A stretch of 6,333 nucleotides of DNA from an uncultured Bacilli bacterium (GTDB lineage Bacteria; Bacillota_I; Bacilli_A; RF39; UBA660). A program made the translations under genes and the position numbers. The notes under the pieces were generated by a model. It saw nothing but the letters and a program-made list of their open reading frames with translations, made no database searches and was not told the origin of the DNA. The stretch lies in the NCBI GenBank assembly GCA_947628245.1, contig CANQZH010000071.1, positions 1 through 6,333 of the forward strand. Reading direction: 5' to 3'. Of this stretch, positions 1 to 6,188 are shown piece after piece (position 1 is the stretch's first letter; every line of letters starts with the position of its first letter).

Positions 1-54
1 TATAATGCTACTTTTCCTTTTGATGTTGATAAAGCCTATGCTGATTATCATTAA
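1..54 (+). CDS. 3' end of an unidentified plus-strand gene (partial)
   Basis: Frame 1 of the plus strand is open from the first base and ends at TAA (52-54). It encodes 17 residues, YNATFPFDVDKAYADYH. The composition looks like a folded protein tail: aromatic and acidic residues, codons such as GCC and GAT, and little of the Lys/Asn/Ile bias of AT-rich noise. It converges on the truncated LysR gene and overlaps its stop by 3 nt. The opposite strand is also open in one frame (VVLMIISIGF...), so the strand call is not certain. I do not recognise the family. It could be a neighbouring metabolic gene or the end of an inserted element. Confidence 0.4.
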   Translation, partial: YNATFPFDVDKAYADYH

Positions 55-605
55 CACCACCAATCTAATACACAGCACATAAAAATATATTTTACTTCTT
101 TTAATTTAGTTACAGTTATTCCCTTATTTAATTTTACATCAATAGGAGAAGTATCAATAACAAAATCAACTTCGTGACTATTTAATAAATCAATTAATGT
201 ATGAGTTCCACCTGTTATAATAGTTATCTCAATATTAGGATATTTTTTATGAAAAGCAACTATTTTATCAAATAAAAGAAATGAACCAATATTAGAAGGC
301 ATACCTATAGCCAATTTTCCTCTTTCTAAATTATCATTTTCTAATATATTTCTTTCAGCTAAAACCAAATTATGATATGATTTTTCAACATAATAAAATA
401 ATTCTTTTCCTTTTTCCGTTAATTCAACTCCATTTAATTTTCTAATAAACAATTTTGTCTTTAATTCATCTTCTAATTTTTTTATAGATTTACTTATCGC
501 TGGTTGAGAAGTATAACTTTTTTCAGCTGCTTTAGAAATACTACCTAATTTTGCAACATCATAAAAAGTTTTATATAAATTTAAATTAATATTACTTCTA
601 TACAT
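51..605 (-). CDS. LysR-family transcriptional regulator, C-terminally truncated
   Basis: This is a DNA-binding regulator of the LysR family. The winged helix-turn-helix spans about residues 6-66 and has the family pattern SISKAAEKSYTSQPAISKSI (22-41), then LEDELKTKLFIRK and LTEKGKELF. A linker helix covers roughly 67-92. The effector-binding domain begins near residue 96 and includes the usual FHKKYPNIEITI (118-129) and VDFVID (146-151). Family members are about 290-300 residues, but this one stops at 184. The LysR-like sequence ends near YIFMC (173-177), and the last residues (CVLDWWC) do not look like the family. About 110 residues, including the second effector subdomain, are missing. The ATG at 605 is supported by AGGTGA five bases upstream. 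The family call is secure. Whether the product is functional is doubtful: without a complete effector domain it might bind DNA without sensing, or be a pseudogene. Confidence 0.88.
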   Translation of the reverse strand: MYRSNINLNLYKTFYDVAKLGSISKAAEKSYTSQPAISKSIKKLEDELKTKLFIRKLNGVELTEKGKELFYYVEKSYHNLVLAERNILENDNLERGKLAIGMPSNIGSFLLFDKIVAFHKKYPNIEITIITGGTHTLIDLLNSHEVDFVIDTSPIDVKLNKGITVTKLKEVKYIFMCCVLDWWC

Positions 606-613
606 TTAAATCA

Positions 614-631
614 CCTATAAATATTATTATA
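614..631 (-). promoter_or_regulatory. Possible -10 element and leader of the LysR gene
   Basis: The minus strand reads a perfect TATAAT at 631-626, about 20 bases before the LysR ATG. No good -35 hexamer lies 16-18 bases upstream; the best is TTTTAA, which falls inside the terminator hairpin of the pilin-like gene. Placement of the promoter is therefore tentative. The ribosome binding site AGGTGA follows at about 616-611. Confidence 0.35.
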
Positions 632-634
632 AAA

Positions 635-658
635 GAAAAAAGCCTCTTTTAAAAGGCT
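635..658 (-). terminator. Intrinsic terminator of the pilin-like gene
   Basis: On the minus strand, AGCCTTTT pairs with AAGAGGCT (658-641) with one G-T wobble and a very short A-rich loop. The run TTTTTT follows. It lies 7 bases after the pilin-like gene's stop codon, so it should end that transcript before the LysR gene. Confidence 0.85.
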
Positions 659-665
659 AAAAGTT

Positions 666-1013
666 TTATTCATCTAATATATCAATATTATATTTTTTTA
701 AACTATTATCATATGTTACTTTTATTTTAGTATCCTTAAAATCAAAATCATCAGTTAATATTAAATATCCTTTATCTGCTAAATCCTTACCATATAAATA
801 ATTTTCAGCATCTTTTTTAAACTCTTTTTCATTAGCTTTAATATAAGCCTCCGTTGCAATTTTAATTGTATTTTTTCCTTCTTCTAAAATAGCATCTTCA
901 TCATTAATATTTTGATAAGCAAAACTAACTCTTGTAATAGCAACCCCAAAAGCTACTGTAATAATAGCTAATAATATAATTAATTCTTTAATTGCATATC
1001 CTTTATTATTCAA
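666..1013 (-). CDS. Type IV pilin-like (pseudopilin-like) membrane protein
   Basis: This is a small protein of 115 residues with a prepilin-like N-terminus: a short leader MNNKG, then Tyr (+1), AIK and Glu at +5, followed by about 18 hydrophobic residues (IILLAIITVAFGVAITRV). In type IV pilins and pseudopilins the leader is cut after Gly by prepilin peptidase (PilD/ComC), and Glu5 guides assembly. The rest is a charged soluble domain: a long helix to about residue 70, then a section that looks beta-rich. A longer reading frame starts at GTG 1022, but AGGTGA at 1024-1019 lies five bases before TTG 1013 and overlaps the GTG, so I chose the TTG. It sits alone between two terminators with its own promoter, and no ATPase, platform or peptidase gene is visible. 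It could instead be an ordinary membrane-anchored protein. The family call rests on the N-terminal motif only; the specific function is unknown. Confidence 0.6.
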   Translation of the reverse strand: MNNKGYAIKELIILLAIITVAFGVAITRVSFAYQNINDEDAILEEGKNTIKIATEAYIKANEKEFKKDAENYLYGKDLADKGYLILTDDFDFKDTKIKVTYDNSLKKYNIDILDE

Positions 1014-1018
1014 TTTAT

Positions 1019-1024
1019 TCACCT
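1019..1024 (-). promoter_or_regulatory. Ribosome binding site that decides the pilin-like start
   Basis: AGGTGA on the minus strand (1024-1019) lies five bases before the TTG at 1013. The upstream GTG at 1022-1020 is part of this motif, so it cannot use it. This favours the TTG start and a five-residue leader. Confidence 0.6.
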
Positions 1025-1035
1025 ACTCTATAAGT

Positions 1036-1064
1036 ATTTTAACATACCCTAAAAAGAATGTAAA
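1036..1064 (-). promoter_or_regulatory. Sigma-A type promoter for the pilin-like gene
   Basis: On the minus strand, TTTACA (1064-1059, 5 of 6 to TTGACA) is followed by a 17-base spacer and TAAAAT (1041-1036, 5 of 6 to TATAAT). A TG one base before the -10 gives an extended -10 (TGTTAAAAT). Transcription would start near 1029, leaving a very short leader before the ribosome binding site. It begins just after the greA terminator, so this gene is its own unit. Confidence 0.7.
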
Positions 1065-1068
1065 TTCT

Positions 1069-1103
1069 AAAAAAAAATAACAAATCTTTATAATCTGTTA
1101 TTT
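1069..1103 (-). terminator. Intrinsic terminator ending the ireB-greA operon
   Basis: On the minus strand, a 12-pair stem runs from 1103 to 1075 (AAATAACAGATT with GATTTGTTATTT, including two G-T wobbles) around the loop ATAAA. A run of nine T follows or overlaps its end (1077-1069). The greA stop codon is inside the ascending arm, so a ribosome finishing greA covers the hairpin until release. Confidence 0.85.
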
Positions 1104-1574
1104 AACATCTTTTAAAATAGCTTCATAAGAACCATTTGGACTTTCAACAGTAATTTTATCACCTTTCTTATGACCAATTACAGCTTTTCCAATTGGGCTT
1201 TCATTAGATATTTTATTTTCTAAAGGATCAGCTTCCATTGAACCTACTAATTCATATTCTTCAGTTTCCCCATCATCATATAAAATAACAATAGTTGAAC
1301 CAACTCCAGCAGCTCCTTCACTACTTCCCTCAGCAATTTTACTATGTTCTAATTTAAATTCTAATTCTTTAATACGAGCTTCAACTTGAGCTTGTTCATT
1401 TCTAGCTGCATCATAATCAGAATTTTCTGATAAATCACCTTGAGCTCTAGCATCTTTTAAATCTTTAATAACTCTTGGTCTTACTACTGTCTTTAATTCT
1501 TGTAACTCCTGTTCTAATTCTAAATAACCATTAGGAGTTAAAATAATTGTTTCTTCATTTTGCATATAATTCAT
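1098..1574 (-). CDS. greA: Transcription elongation factor GreA
   Basis: GreA enters the RNA polymerase secondary channel and stimulates cleavage of backtracked transcripts. The N-terminal coiled coil (about 15-80) carries the acidic tip in ARAQGDLSENSDYDAARNEQ (42-61), with Asp47 and Glu50 as the likely metal-coordinating pair. The C-terminal FKBP-like domain (about 85-158) has the family signatures VGSMEADPLENKISNESPIGKA (110-131) and GHKKGD. Length 158 is normal for the family. The first ATG (1574) sits directly against AGAAAGAG. The ATG three codons in (1565) has a more usual nine-base spacing and may be the real start. It is the last gene of the operon, 45 bases after yrrO. In many Bacilli udk lies between these two genes; here it is absent. 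Confidence 0.97.
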   Translation of the reverse strand: MNYMQNEETIILTPNGYLELEQELQELKTVVRPRVIKDLKDARAQGDLSENSDYDAARNEQAQVEARIKELEFKLEHSKIAEGSSEGAAGVGSTIVILYDDGETEEYELVGSMEADPLENKISNESPIGKAVIGHKKGDKITVESPNGSYEAILKDVK

Positions 1575-1619
1575 CTCTTTCTATAAATTTTATACTTGCT
1601 AATATTACAATAAATATGT

Positions 1620-2801
1620 TTATTTGTCAATCTTTATCCGCATCATATCATCTTTTTTTAATTTATTTAAAACTTTAAGTTTAACAATCATTCTTGGATG
1701 ATTAGCACATTCAATAATATTATCATCTATATCATATATTTTATTAATTTGATAAGTAAATGTTTCCATATTAGGTCCAAAAAATTCTACATAATCACCA
1801 TTTTTAAATAAATTACGTTCTTCAATAGTAGCCATATGCGTTTTTTCATCATAATCAATTACTAAACCTAAAAAATCTTGATTAGATTCTTCTTTTCTTC
1901 CTAAATAATATTGATCATCATAAGAAGGCAACTTTTGAAAAAATTGAGGAACTGATTCACGATTAGCACACCGATTTAAAACTTTTAAATAATAATCTAA
2001 ATCTTTAATAGTTAAAGTATTACTTAATAATTTATCAATCATTCTTCGATAACATAAAATAACAGTTGCTAAATAATATATTCCTCTCATTCTACCTTCT
2101 ATTTTAAAAGAATTAACCCCTATATCAATCATTTCTTTCATATAATTAACTAAATTTAAATCTTTACTTGACATACTAAATACTTCATCTTTATTAGTTT
2201 TAAAAGTCCAACGACAAACCTGAGCACAACCTCCTCTATTAGCATCTCGATTAGTTAAAACATTAGACATAATACAACGTCCAGACATACTAGTACACAT
2301 TGCTCCATAAATAAAACATTCTAATTCTAAATTAGTAGTCTCTTTAATTTTTTTAATATCTTCTTTAGAAGCTTCTCTTGCCAAAACAATTCTTTTAACA
2401 TCATATTCTTGATAAAATTTAGCAGCATACTCATTTAAAACACTAGCTTGAGTTGATAAATGAACCTCTAAATTAATTTTTTCTCTTTTAATTAAATCTA
2501 AAACATATAAATCACTAGCAATAATAGCATCTACACCAATTTCACTTAAACTAATTAAATATTCTTTTAAATCATCTAAATCTTCATTATGTAAAATAAT
2601 ATTAACCGTTACATAAACTTTTTTCTTTAAATTATGAGCATATAATACAGCTTCTTCAATCTCTTTTAAACTAAAATTCTTAGCATTAGCTCTTAAACTA
2701 TATTTTGTCCCACCAATATATACAGCATCAGCTCCATATAAAAAAGCAATTTTTAATTTTTCTAAATCACCAGCTGGAGCAAGTAATTCAATTTTTTTCA
2801 T
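1620..2801 (-). CDS. yrrO: U32 family tRNA 5-hydroxyuridine synthesis protein (TrhP2/YrrO type)
   Basis: U32 proteins were long labelled peptidases or collagenases. In B. subtilis YrrN and YrrO, and in E. coli TrhP (YegQ), they are needed for prephenate-dependent 5-hydroxylation of wobble uridine 34. The sequence has the family N-terminus LLAPAGDLEKLKIAFLYGAD (6-25), the signature ECFIYGAMCTSMSGRC (161-176), NRGGCAQVCRW (188-198) and FKIEGRM (232-238). Cys169, Cys176, Cys192 and Cys196 are the expected iron-sulfur ligands. A C-terminal beta-rich domain follows (about 310-393). Length 393 is slightly short of the roughly 420 of B. subtilis. A strong ribosome binding site (AGGGGG, five bases from the ATG) lies inside the end of yrrN, which overlaps it by 14 nt. 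The family is certain; the hydroxylation role is by homology and by the adjacent TrmR. Confidence 0.93.
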   Translation of the reverse strand: MKKIELLAPAGDLEKLKIAFLYGADAVYIGGTKYSLRANAKNFSLKEIEEAVLYAHNLKKKVYVTVNIILHNEDLDDLKEYLISLSEIGVDAIIASDLYVLDLIKREKINLEVHLSTQASVLNEYAAKFYQEYDVKRIVLAREASKEDIKKIKETTNLELECFIYGAMCTSMSGRCIMSNVLTNRDANRGGCAQVCRWTFKTNKDEVFSMSSKDLNLVNYMKEMIDIGVNSFKIEGRMRGIYYLATVILCYRRMIDKLLSNTLTIKDLDYYLKVLNRCANRESVPQFFQKLPSYDDQYYLGRKEESNQDFLGLVIDYDEKTHMATIEERNLFKNGDYVEFFGPNMETFTYQINKIYDIDDNIIECANHPRMIVKLKVLNKLKKDDMMRIKIDK

Positions 2802-3588
2802 TTTGACCCCCTTGTTTTAACTTATAAATGGTTTTTTGTTGTAAAAAACCTGTTGTTTGTTTTTCAATTTTATTATTAAGAAAAGCTTTAATTAATTCAT
2901 CAGTATCTAAATTAGTCTCAAAAGAATTAATTAAAAAAGCTAAAACATTATCTTCATCTTTTAACATATGAGCATTATATATTTTATCATCATATAAAAC
3001 TGTCCCATAATTATTTTCTACACTAAAAAAAGGCATATTACTAATACTTTCATTTAATTTTAAAATTTCATCAGCTTGATAACCAAAATTAAGAGCATAA
3101 TTAGTATTTAAAGTTCTTCTTGAATACATATAACTTAAATGACCTAAACCATACAAAACAACTTTTTTATCAACCATTTTTAATATTTCTTTAGTTTCAT
3201 CTAAAGTAATATCAGGAGAAATAACAACTGAATCAACTTTTTTTAAATAAGCATTAATAGTTTGATAATTACAATTAGAATGAACAGTATATAATATTTT
3301 AGTTAATTTTAAATCTTTAACTAATTCATAAACTCCTAAATCTTCAAAAATAATTCCCTTAATATTAGAAGGAAGATTATATAATATATCTTTTAAAGCA
3401 TTAATACTTAAAGTATCTAATAAACGATTTAAATATAAATAAGCATTAGAAACTTTTATATCTTCTATATTATAAGTTTTAGTAAAACCAACACAAAAAG
3501 AAGATAATGGAAAAACATAATTTACATTATCATATTCTTTTAAACTAATACTATCACTAACAATAATTAAAAAATTAAGCTGTTTCAT
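2788..3588 (-). CDS. yrrN: Divergent U32 family protein (YrrN/TrhP1 position), iron-sulfur cysteines lost
   Basis: Position between trmR and yrrO makes this the YrrN equivalent, the partner of YrrO in wobble hydroxyuridine synthesis. Similarity is weak but visible: the barrel-like segment GIIFEDLGVYELVKDL (78-93), HSNCNYQTINAYLKK (103-117) and the remnant signature LYGLGHLSYMYSRRTLNTNY (145-164), which aligns with YGAMCTSMSGRCIMSN of yrrO. The cysteines are gone: Thr159 stands at the second ligand, no Cys is at the first, and there is no CxxxC afterwards. The only cysteines are Cys32 and Cys106. At 266 residues it is shorter than the roughly 310 of B. subtilis YrrN, and it lacks the LLAPAGD start. 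It overlaps trmR by 14 nt and yrrO by 14 nt, and its stop is TGA. It may be a structural partner rather than a cofactor-bearing enzyme (inference). Confidence 0.75.
   Translation of the reverse strand: MKQLNFLIIVSDSISLKEYDNVNYVFPLSSFCVGFTKTYNIEDIKVSNAYLYLNRLLDTLSINALKDILYNLPSNIKGIIFEDLGVYELVKDLKLTKILYTVHSNCNYQTINAYLKKVDSVVISPDITLDETKEILKMVDKKVVLYGLGHLSYMYSRRTLNTNYALNFGYQADEILKLNESISNMPFFSVENNYGTVLYDDKIYNAHMLKDEDNVLAFLINSFETNLDTDELIKAFLNNKIEKQTTGFLQQKTIYKLKQGGQNEKN
2807..2813 (-). promoter_or_regulatory. Strong ribosome binding site for yrrO inside yrrN
   Basis: AAGGGGG on the minus strand (2813-2807) precedes the yrrO ATG by five bases and encodes part of the Gln-Gly-Gly near the yrrN C-terminus. 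It is the strongest Shine-Dalgarno match in the operon, suggesting that yrrO is translated more strongly than yrrN, whose own upstream AGAAAAG lies directly against its ATG. Confidence 0.6.
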
Positions 3589-4186
3589 CTTTTCTTACAC
3601 TTATACTCAATCCATCGCCAACATCATAAAATTTAGTAGTATATTCTTCATTAGTATTTAAAAATTCAATATACCCTTCAATTTTCTTAACAAGTTGTCT
3701 TAGATTTTTACTTTCTATTTCATCAGAATGTCCAACATAACCGTGAAATTTTAAATTATCAGTTATAATTGCTCCACCCGGTGCTAAAAAATATTTATAT
3801 TTTTCAAAAAACTTCATATTTTGCCCTTTAGCCGCATCAATAAAGATTAAATCATATTTATTTTCTTCAGATAAATTTAAATCTAATGCATCTTGAAAAA
3901 CAACATTTACTTTTTGATCAAAATCACATTTTTTAACATTTTTTAAACATTCCATATAATTAATTTCATCTTTTTCAATAGTAGTTACTTTAACATCAGG
4001 ATTACTAGAAGCCATTAAAATAGCTGAATATCCTATAGCTCCTCCTATTTCTAAGATATTAGTATAATTATTATTTTTAATAAACTTCATAATAAAGGCA
4101 ATAGCATCTTTTCTAATAATTGGAACATTATGATCTTTAGCATAATTTTCCATTTCTATTATTAATTCTTTCATTTTTTTATTCAC
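3575..4186 (-). CDS. trmR: tRNA 5-hydroxyuridine methyltransferase TrmR (YrrM)
   Basis: TrmR uses S-adenosylmethionine to methylate 5-hydroxyuridine 34 in certain tRNAs to 5-methoxyuridine. It belongs to the catechol O-methyltransferase-like family 3. Motifs seen: ILEIGGAIGYSAI (44-56) for SAM binding, TTIEKDE (68-74), the acidic FQDALDL (97-103), YDLIFIDAAKGQ (111-122) with Asp117, and GGAIITDNLKFHG (137-149) with Asp143-Asn144 as further metal ligands. Length 203 fits the family (B. subtilis about 217). The start shown is GTG (4186), two bases after AGAAAG. The ATG at 4174 is possible but then its spacing is long. It begins 6 nt after mltG, and its Shine-Dalgarno overlaps the mltG stop. Its place beside both U32 genes makes the tRNA role much more likely than a generic O-methyltransferase. 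Confidence 0.9.
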   Translation of the reverse strand: MNKKMKELIIEMENYAKDHNVPIIRKDAIAFIMKFIKNNNYTNILEIGGAIGYSAILMASSNPDVKVTTIEKDEINYMECLKNVKKCDFDQKVNVVFQDALDLNLSEENKYDLIFIDAAKGQNMKFFEKYKYFLAPGGAIITDNLKFHGYVGHSDEIESKNLRQLVKKIEGYIEFLNTNEEYTTKFYDVGDGLSISVRKDETA

Positions 4187-4192
4187 TACTTT

Positions 4193-5251
4193 CTAAATAC
4201 ATCCTTTAGTAGATAACTCGGTAGTTTTTGCATAAAATTCATCAGCAGTAGTTAAAAAGGTTATCTGCCCTGTACAAGTATCCGCGACAAAATAATAATA
4301 ATTAGTAGCACTTGGCTTTAAAGATGCTGTGATACTTGATAATGATGGACTACAAATCGGTCCAATAGGTAGTTTACCATTCATTTTACCATTCGTCAAT
4401 CTTGTATTATAAGCATTATCATCATTTAAAACATCCCAAGTCTCAGAATCTTTACCCATTTCTTTTCGAGCACCATAAAAAGCTGTAACATCACTACCTA
4501 AACTCCAATTTTCAACAAGTCTTTTATAAAAAACTTGAGCAACTGTAGCACGATCATTATCCGTATTAGCTTCTTTTTCAATAATAGAAGCCATTGTTAA
4601 TAATTCGTGAATACTATAATTATTAGCAAGCATCTCATCTTTATATGCTTCTAATTTACTTGCTGTATGATCTAAAATAGTAGTTATAACTTCTTGAGGT
4701 GTAACATTATTTAAAAATTCATAAGTATCAGGAAATAAATAACCTTCTAAAGGATAATATATTCCATCATTTAAAATATCTGAAGATAAAAACCAATAAT
4801 TAGGTATTAAACTTTCAATATATTCTAAATCATTAGCTACACTTAAAAAATCTTCTTTAGTAAAATCTAATTGTTTAGATAAATCTAAAGCATAATCAAC
4901 TAATCTTTTACCTTCAATTAAAGTAATAGTAGAAGAATTAATCTTAACATCTCCTAAACTAAATTTATTTAACATATCCTTTGGATTCATACTAGAACTA
5001 AGTTCATAATCTCCAGCTTGAATATTTATCTTATTAAAAAACAAATACATATCTAAAGCATATTCACTTTTAATTAAACCAGCTTTAGCCAAATTTTTAG
5101 CAATTATTGTTTTACTAGTTCCCGGTTCAATAGTAAAAATAACCAAATTATCATTATTATCTTTAGGACCAATTCCCCAAAAATAAAAACTAACTCCTCC
5201 AATAATTAATAAAACAAAAACTCCTAAAATAATTAACCATACCTTTTTCAT
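4193..5251 (-). CDS. mltG: Endolytic murein transglycosylase MltG (YceG/YrrL)
   Basis: MltG is a membrane-anchored lytic transglycosylase that cuts nascent peptidoglycan strands and is thought to set glycan length. Residues 4-27 are one hydrophobic segment (WLIILGVFVLLIIGGVSFYF) after Lys-Lys, so the N-terminus is inside and the rest faces the wall. A LysM-like subdomain covers about 35-105. The catalytic region includes LEGYLFPDTY (168-177) and LLTMASIIEKEA (217-228), where Glu225 is the expected catalytic acid. SDVTAFYG and LPIGPICSPSLSSITASLKP follow, then YYYFVADTCTGQITF near the end. Length 352 is usual for Firmicutes. It starts one base after the yrzB stop, with GAGGG five bases from the ATG. 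Position with IreB and RuvX matches B. subtilis yrrL. Confidence 0.95.
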   Translation of the reverse strand: MKKVWLIILGVFVLLIIGGVSFYFWGIGPKDNNDNLVIFTIEPGTSKTIIAKNLAKAGLIKSEYALDMYLFFNKINIQAGDYELSSSMNPKDMLNKFSLGDVKINSSTITLIEGKRLVDYALDLSKQLDFTKEDFLSVANDLEYIESLIPNYWFLSSDILNDGIYYPLEGYLFPDTYEFLNNVTPQEVITTILDHTASKLEAYKDEMLANNYSIHELLTMASIIEKEANTDNDRATVAQVFYKRLVENWSLGSDVTAFYGARKEMGKDSETWDVLNDDNAYNTRLTNGKMNGKLPIGPICSPSLSSITASLKPSATNYYYFVADTCTGQITFLTTADEFYAKTTELSTKGCI

Positions 5252-5252
5252 T

Positions 5253-5528
5253 CTATCCCTCTTTACTCTTTTCTTCTAATTTAGCTAATATGGATTCAAC
5301 AGTAAACCACTCTTCATCACTTTCTAATGGCAATAACTCTTTCTTCTCGCCATTTTCCACATAAATATTAGCATATACTCTTTTAGAACCAGCTTCATCA
5401 ATTGTATTATCCGTATATACTATATAATTTTTATCACTATCTTTAGGACTAAATAAAAATAAAACTTCACATTCCTTAATTTTTCCTTTATCATCTTTGA
5501 TTTTAATAACACTACAAGTTTTGTTCAT
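5253..5528 (-). CDS. yrzB: DUF1292 protein, YrzB type
   Basis: This is a small acidic cytosolic protein of 91 residues from the DUF1292 family, named yrzB in B. subtilis (about 93 residues) and found in the same place between ruvX and mltG. The sequence fits: a strand-rich start with ECEVLFLFSPKDSDKNYIVYTD (19-40), then RVYANIYVENGEKKELLPLES (50-70), and an acidic, helical end with EEWFTVESILAKLEE (72-86). I know of no settled biochemical role. It overlaps the ruvX end by 17 nt, and AAGGAAG lies seven bases before its ATG. No signal peptide or membrane segment is visible. The conserved position suggests a link with RuvX or with the wall genes, but that is a guess. Confidence 0.88.
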   Translation of the reverse strand: MNKTCSVIKIKDDKGKIKECEVLFLFSPKDSDKNYIVYTDNTIDEAGSKRVYANIYVENGEKKELLPLESDEEWFTVESILAKLEEKSKEG

Positions 5529-5949
5529 TCAAAGACTTCCTTTCTTTTAAATAGGTATCTAAAATAATAGCAGATGCCACATTATCAATATTTTTTTTTC
5601 TTTTTTTACGACTATGATTAGACAAAATTAAAATTCTTTCGGCTTCAACAGTTGATAAACGTTCATCTATTAAATGAATTGGTAAAGTAAAATGTTTACT
5701 AAGAATATCCCGAAATTTTAAACTTCTTTCTGAAGCAAAACCTAATGAATTATCCATATTTTTAGGTAAGCCTAAAACAAAATCAGTTATTTCATTTTCT
5801 AAGACAATATCTTTTATCATTGGAATACAAGATTCAAAATCACCTTCATTAATAAAAAGAGTCTTATAAGGACAAGCAATTTGATTAGTTTTATCACTTA
5901 TTGATAAACCAACAGTTTTACTTCCAACATCTAAACCTAAAAATCTCAT
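5512..5949 (-). CDS. ruvX: RuvX/YqgF family RNase H-fold nuclease (pre-16S rRNA nuclease / putative Holliday junction resolvase)
   Basis: This family is implicated in 5' end maturation of pre-16S rRNA, and some members act on Holliday junctions. Motifs in order: LGLDVGSKTVGLSISD (4-19) with catalytic Asp7, DFVLGLPKNMDNSLG (56-70), HLIDERLSTVEAE (92-104) with Glu96, and HSRKKRKKNIDNVASAIIL (112-130) with Asp122, so the acidic triad is intact. The basic SRKKRKK stretch is normal for Firmicutes members and probably contacts nucleic acid. Length 145 is typical. Its ATG overlaps the TGA of ireB by 4 nt, a classic coupled junction. B. subtilis yrrK is the positional equivalent. Confidence 0.95.
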   Translation of the reverse strand: MRFLGLDVGSKTVGLSISDKTNQIACPYKTLFINEGDFESCIPMIKDIVLENEITDFVLGLPKNMDNSLGFASERSLKFRDILSKHFTLPIHLIDERLSTVEAERILILSNHSRKKRKKNIDNVASAIILDTYLKERKSLNEQNL

Positions 5950-6185
5950 TTTAAAGCTTCTCTTAATAGATAAGCTAATATTTCAGCTCGTTCTAAACTT
6001 TCAATTTTACTTCTAGCATCTTGAAAAGTAGAAATATAACCCGGATCGCCACTAATTAGATAACCAACTAATTGTTTAATAGGATCATAACCTTTCAAAG
6101 AAAGACTTTCACATATTTCTTTTAAAGTAAGTTTAATGTTTGCTCTTTGTAACATTTCAGCATCAAAAAGCGTAGTATTTTCCAT
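5946..6185 (-). CDS. ireB: IreB/ReoM family regulatory phosphoprotein (DUF965, YrzL)
   Basis: IreB (Enterococcus) and ReoM (Listeria) are substrates of the PASTA-domain Ser/Thr kinase. In Listeria, unphosphorylated ReoM promotes ClpCP degradation of MurA, and so controls entry into peptidoglycan synthesis. The family core is clear: LSLKGYDPIKQLVGYLISGDPGYI (28-51), QDARSKIESLER (54-65) and EILAYLLREAL. Thr4 and Thr5 lie where the kinase targets the N-terminus in relatives. The usual IPRHxDAR loop is ISTFQDAR here, losing an Arg and a His, and the C-terminal tail is short (79 residues against about 85-90). The ATG at 6185 is chosen because GAGGTGG lies just upstream; a TTG at 6197 overlaps that motif. 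It is the first gene of the operon, in the place of B. subtilis yrzL. Confidence 0.93.
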   Translation of the reverse strand: MENTTLFDAEMLQRANIKLTLKEICESLSLKGYDPIKQLVGYLISGDPGYISTFQDARSKIESLERAEILAYLLREALK

Positions 6186-6188
6186 ATT

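Noticed and set aside
55..85. Terminal inverted repeat of an insertion sequence at the LysR breakpoint.
   Set aside because: No matching inverted copy is found elsewhere in the window and no transposase motif is visible, so the idea is kept only as a hypothesis in the breakpoint finding.
1..174. Simple frameshift in the LysR gene that could be repaired to full length.
   Set aside because: The other two frames past codon 177 give either an early stop or a hydrophobic stretch unlike the LysR effector domain.
1575..1619. Possible internal promoter before greA (TATAAA on the minus strand with TTGTAA upstream).
   Set aside because: The spacing between the hexamers is about 10 bases, too short, and other pairings match poorly. 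greA is better explained by read-through from the operon.
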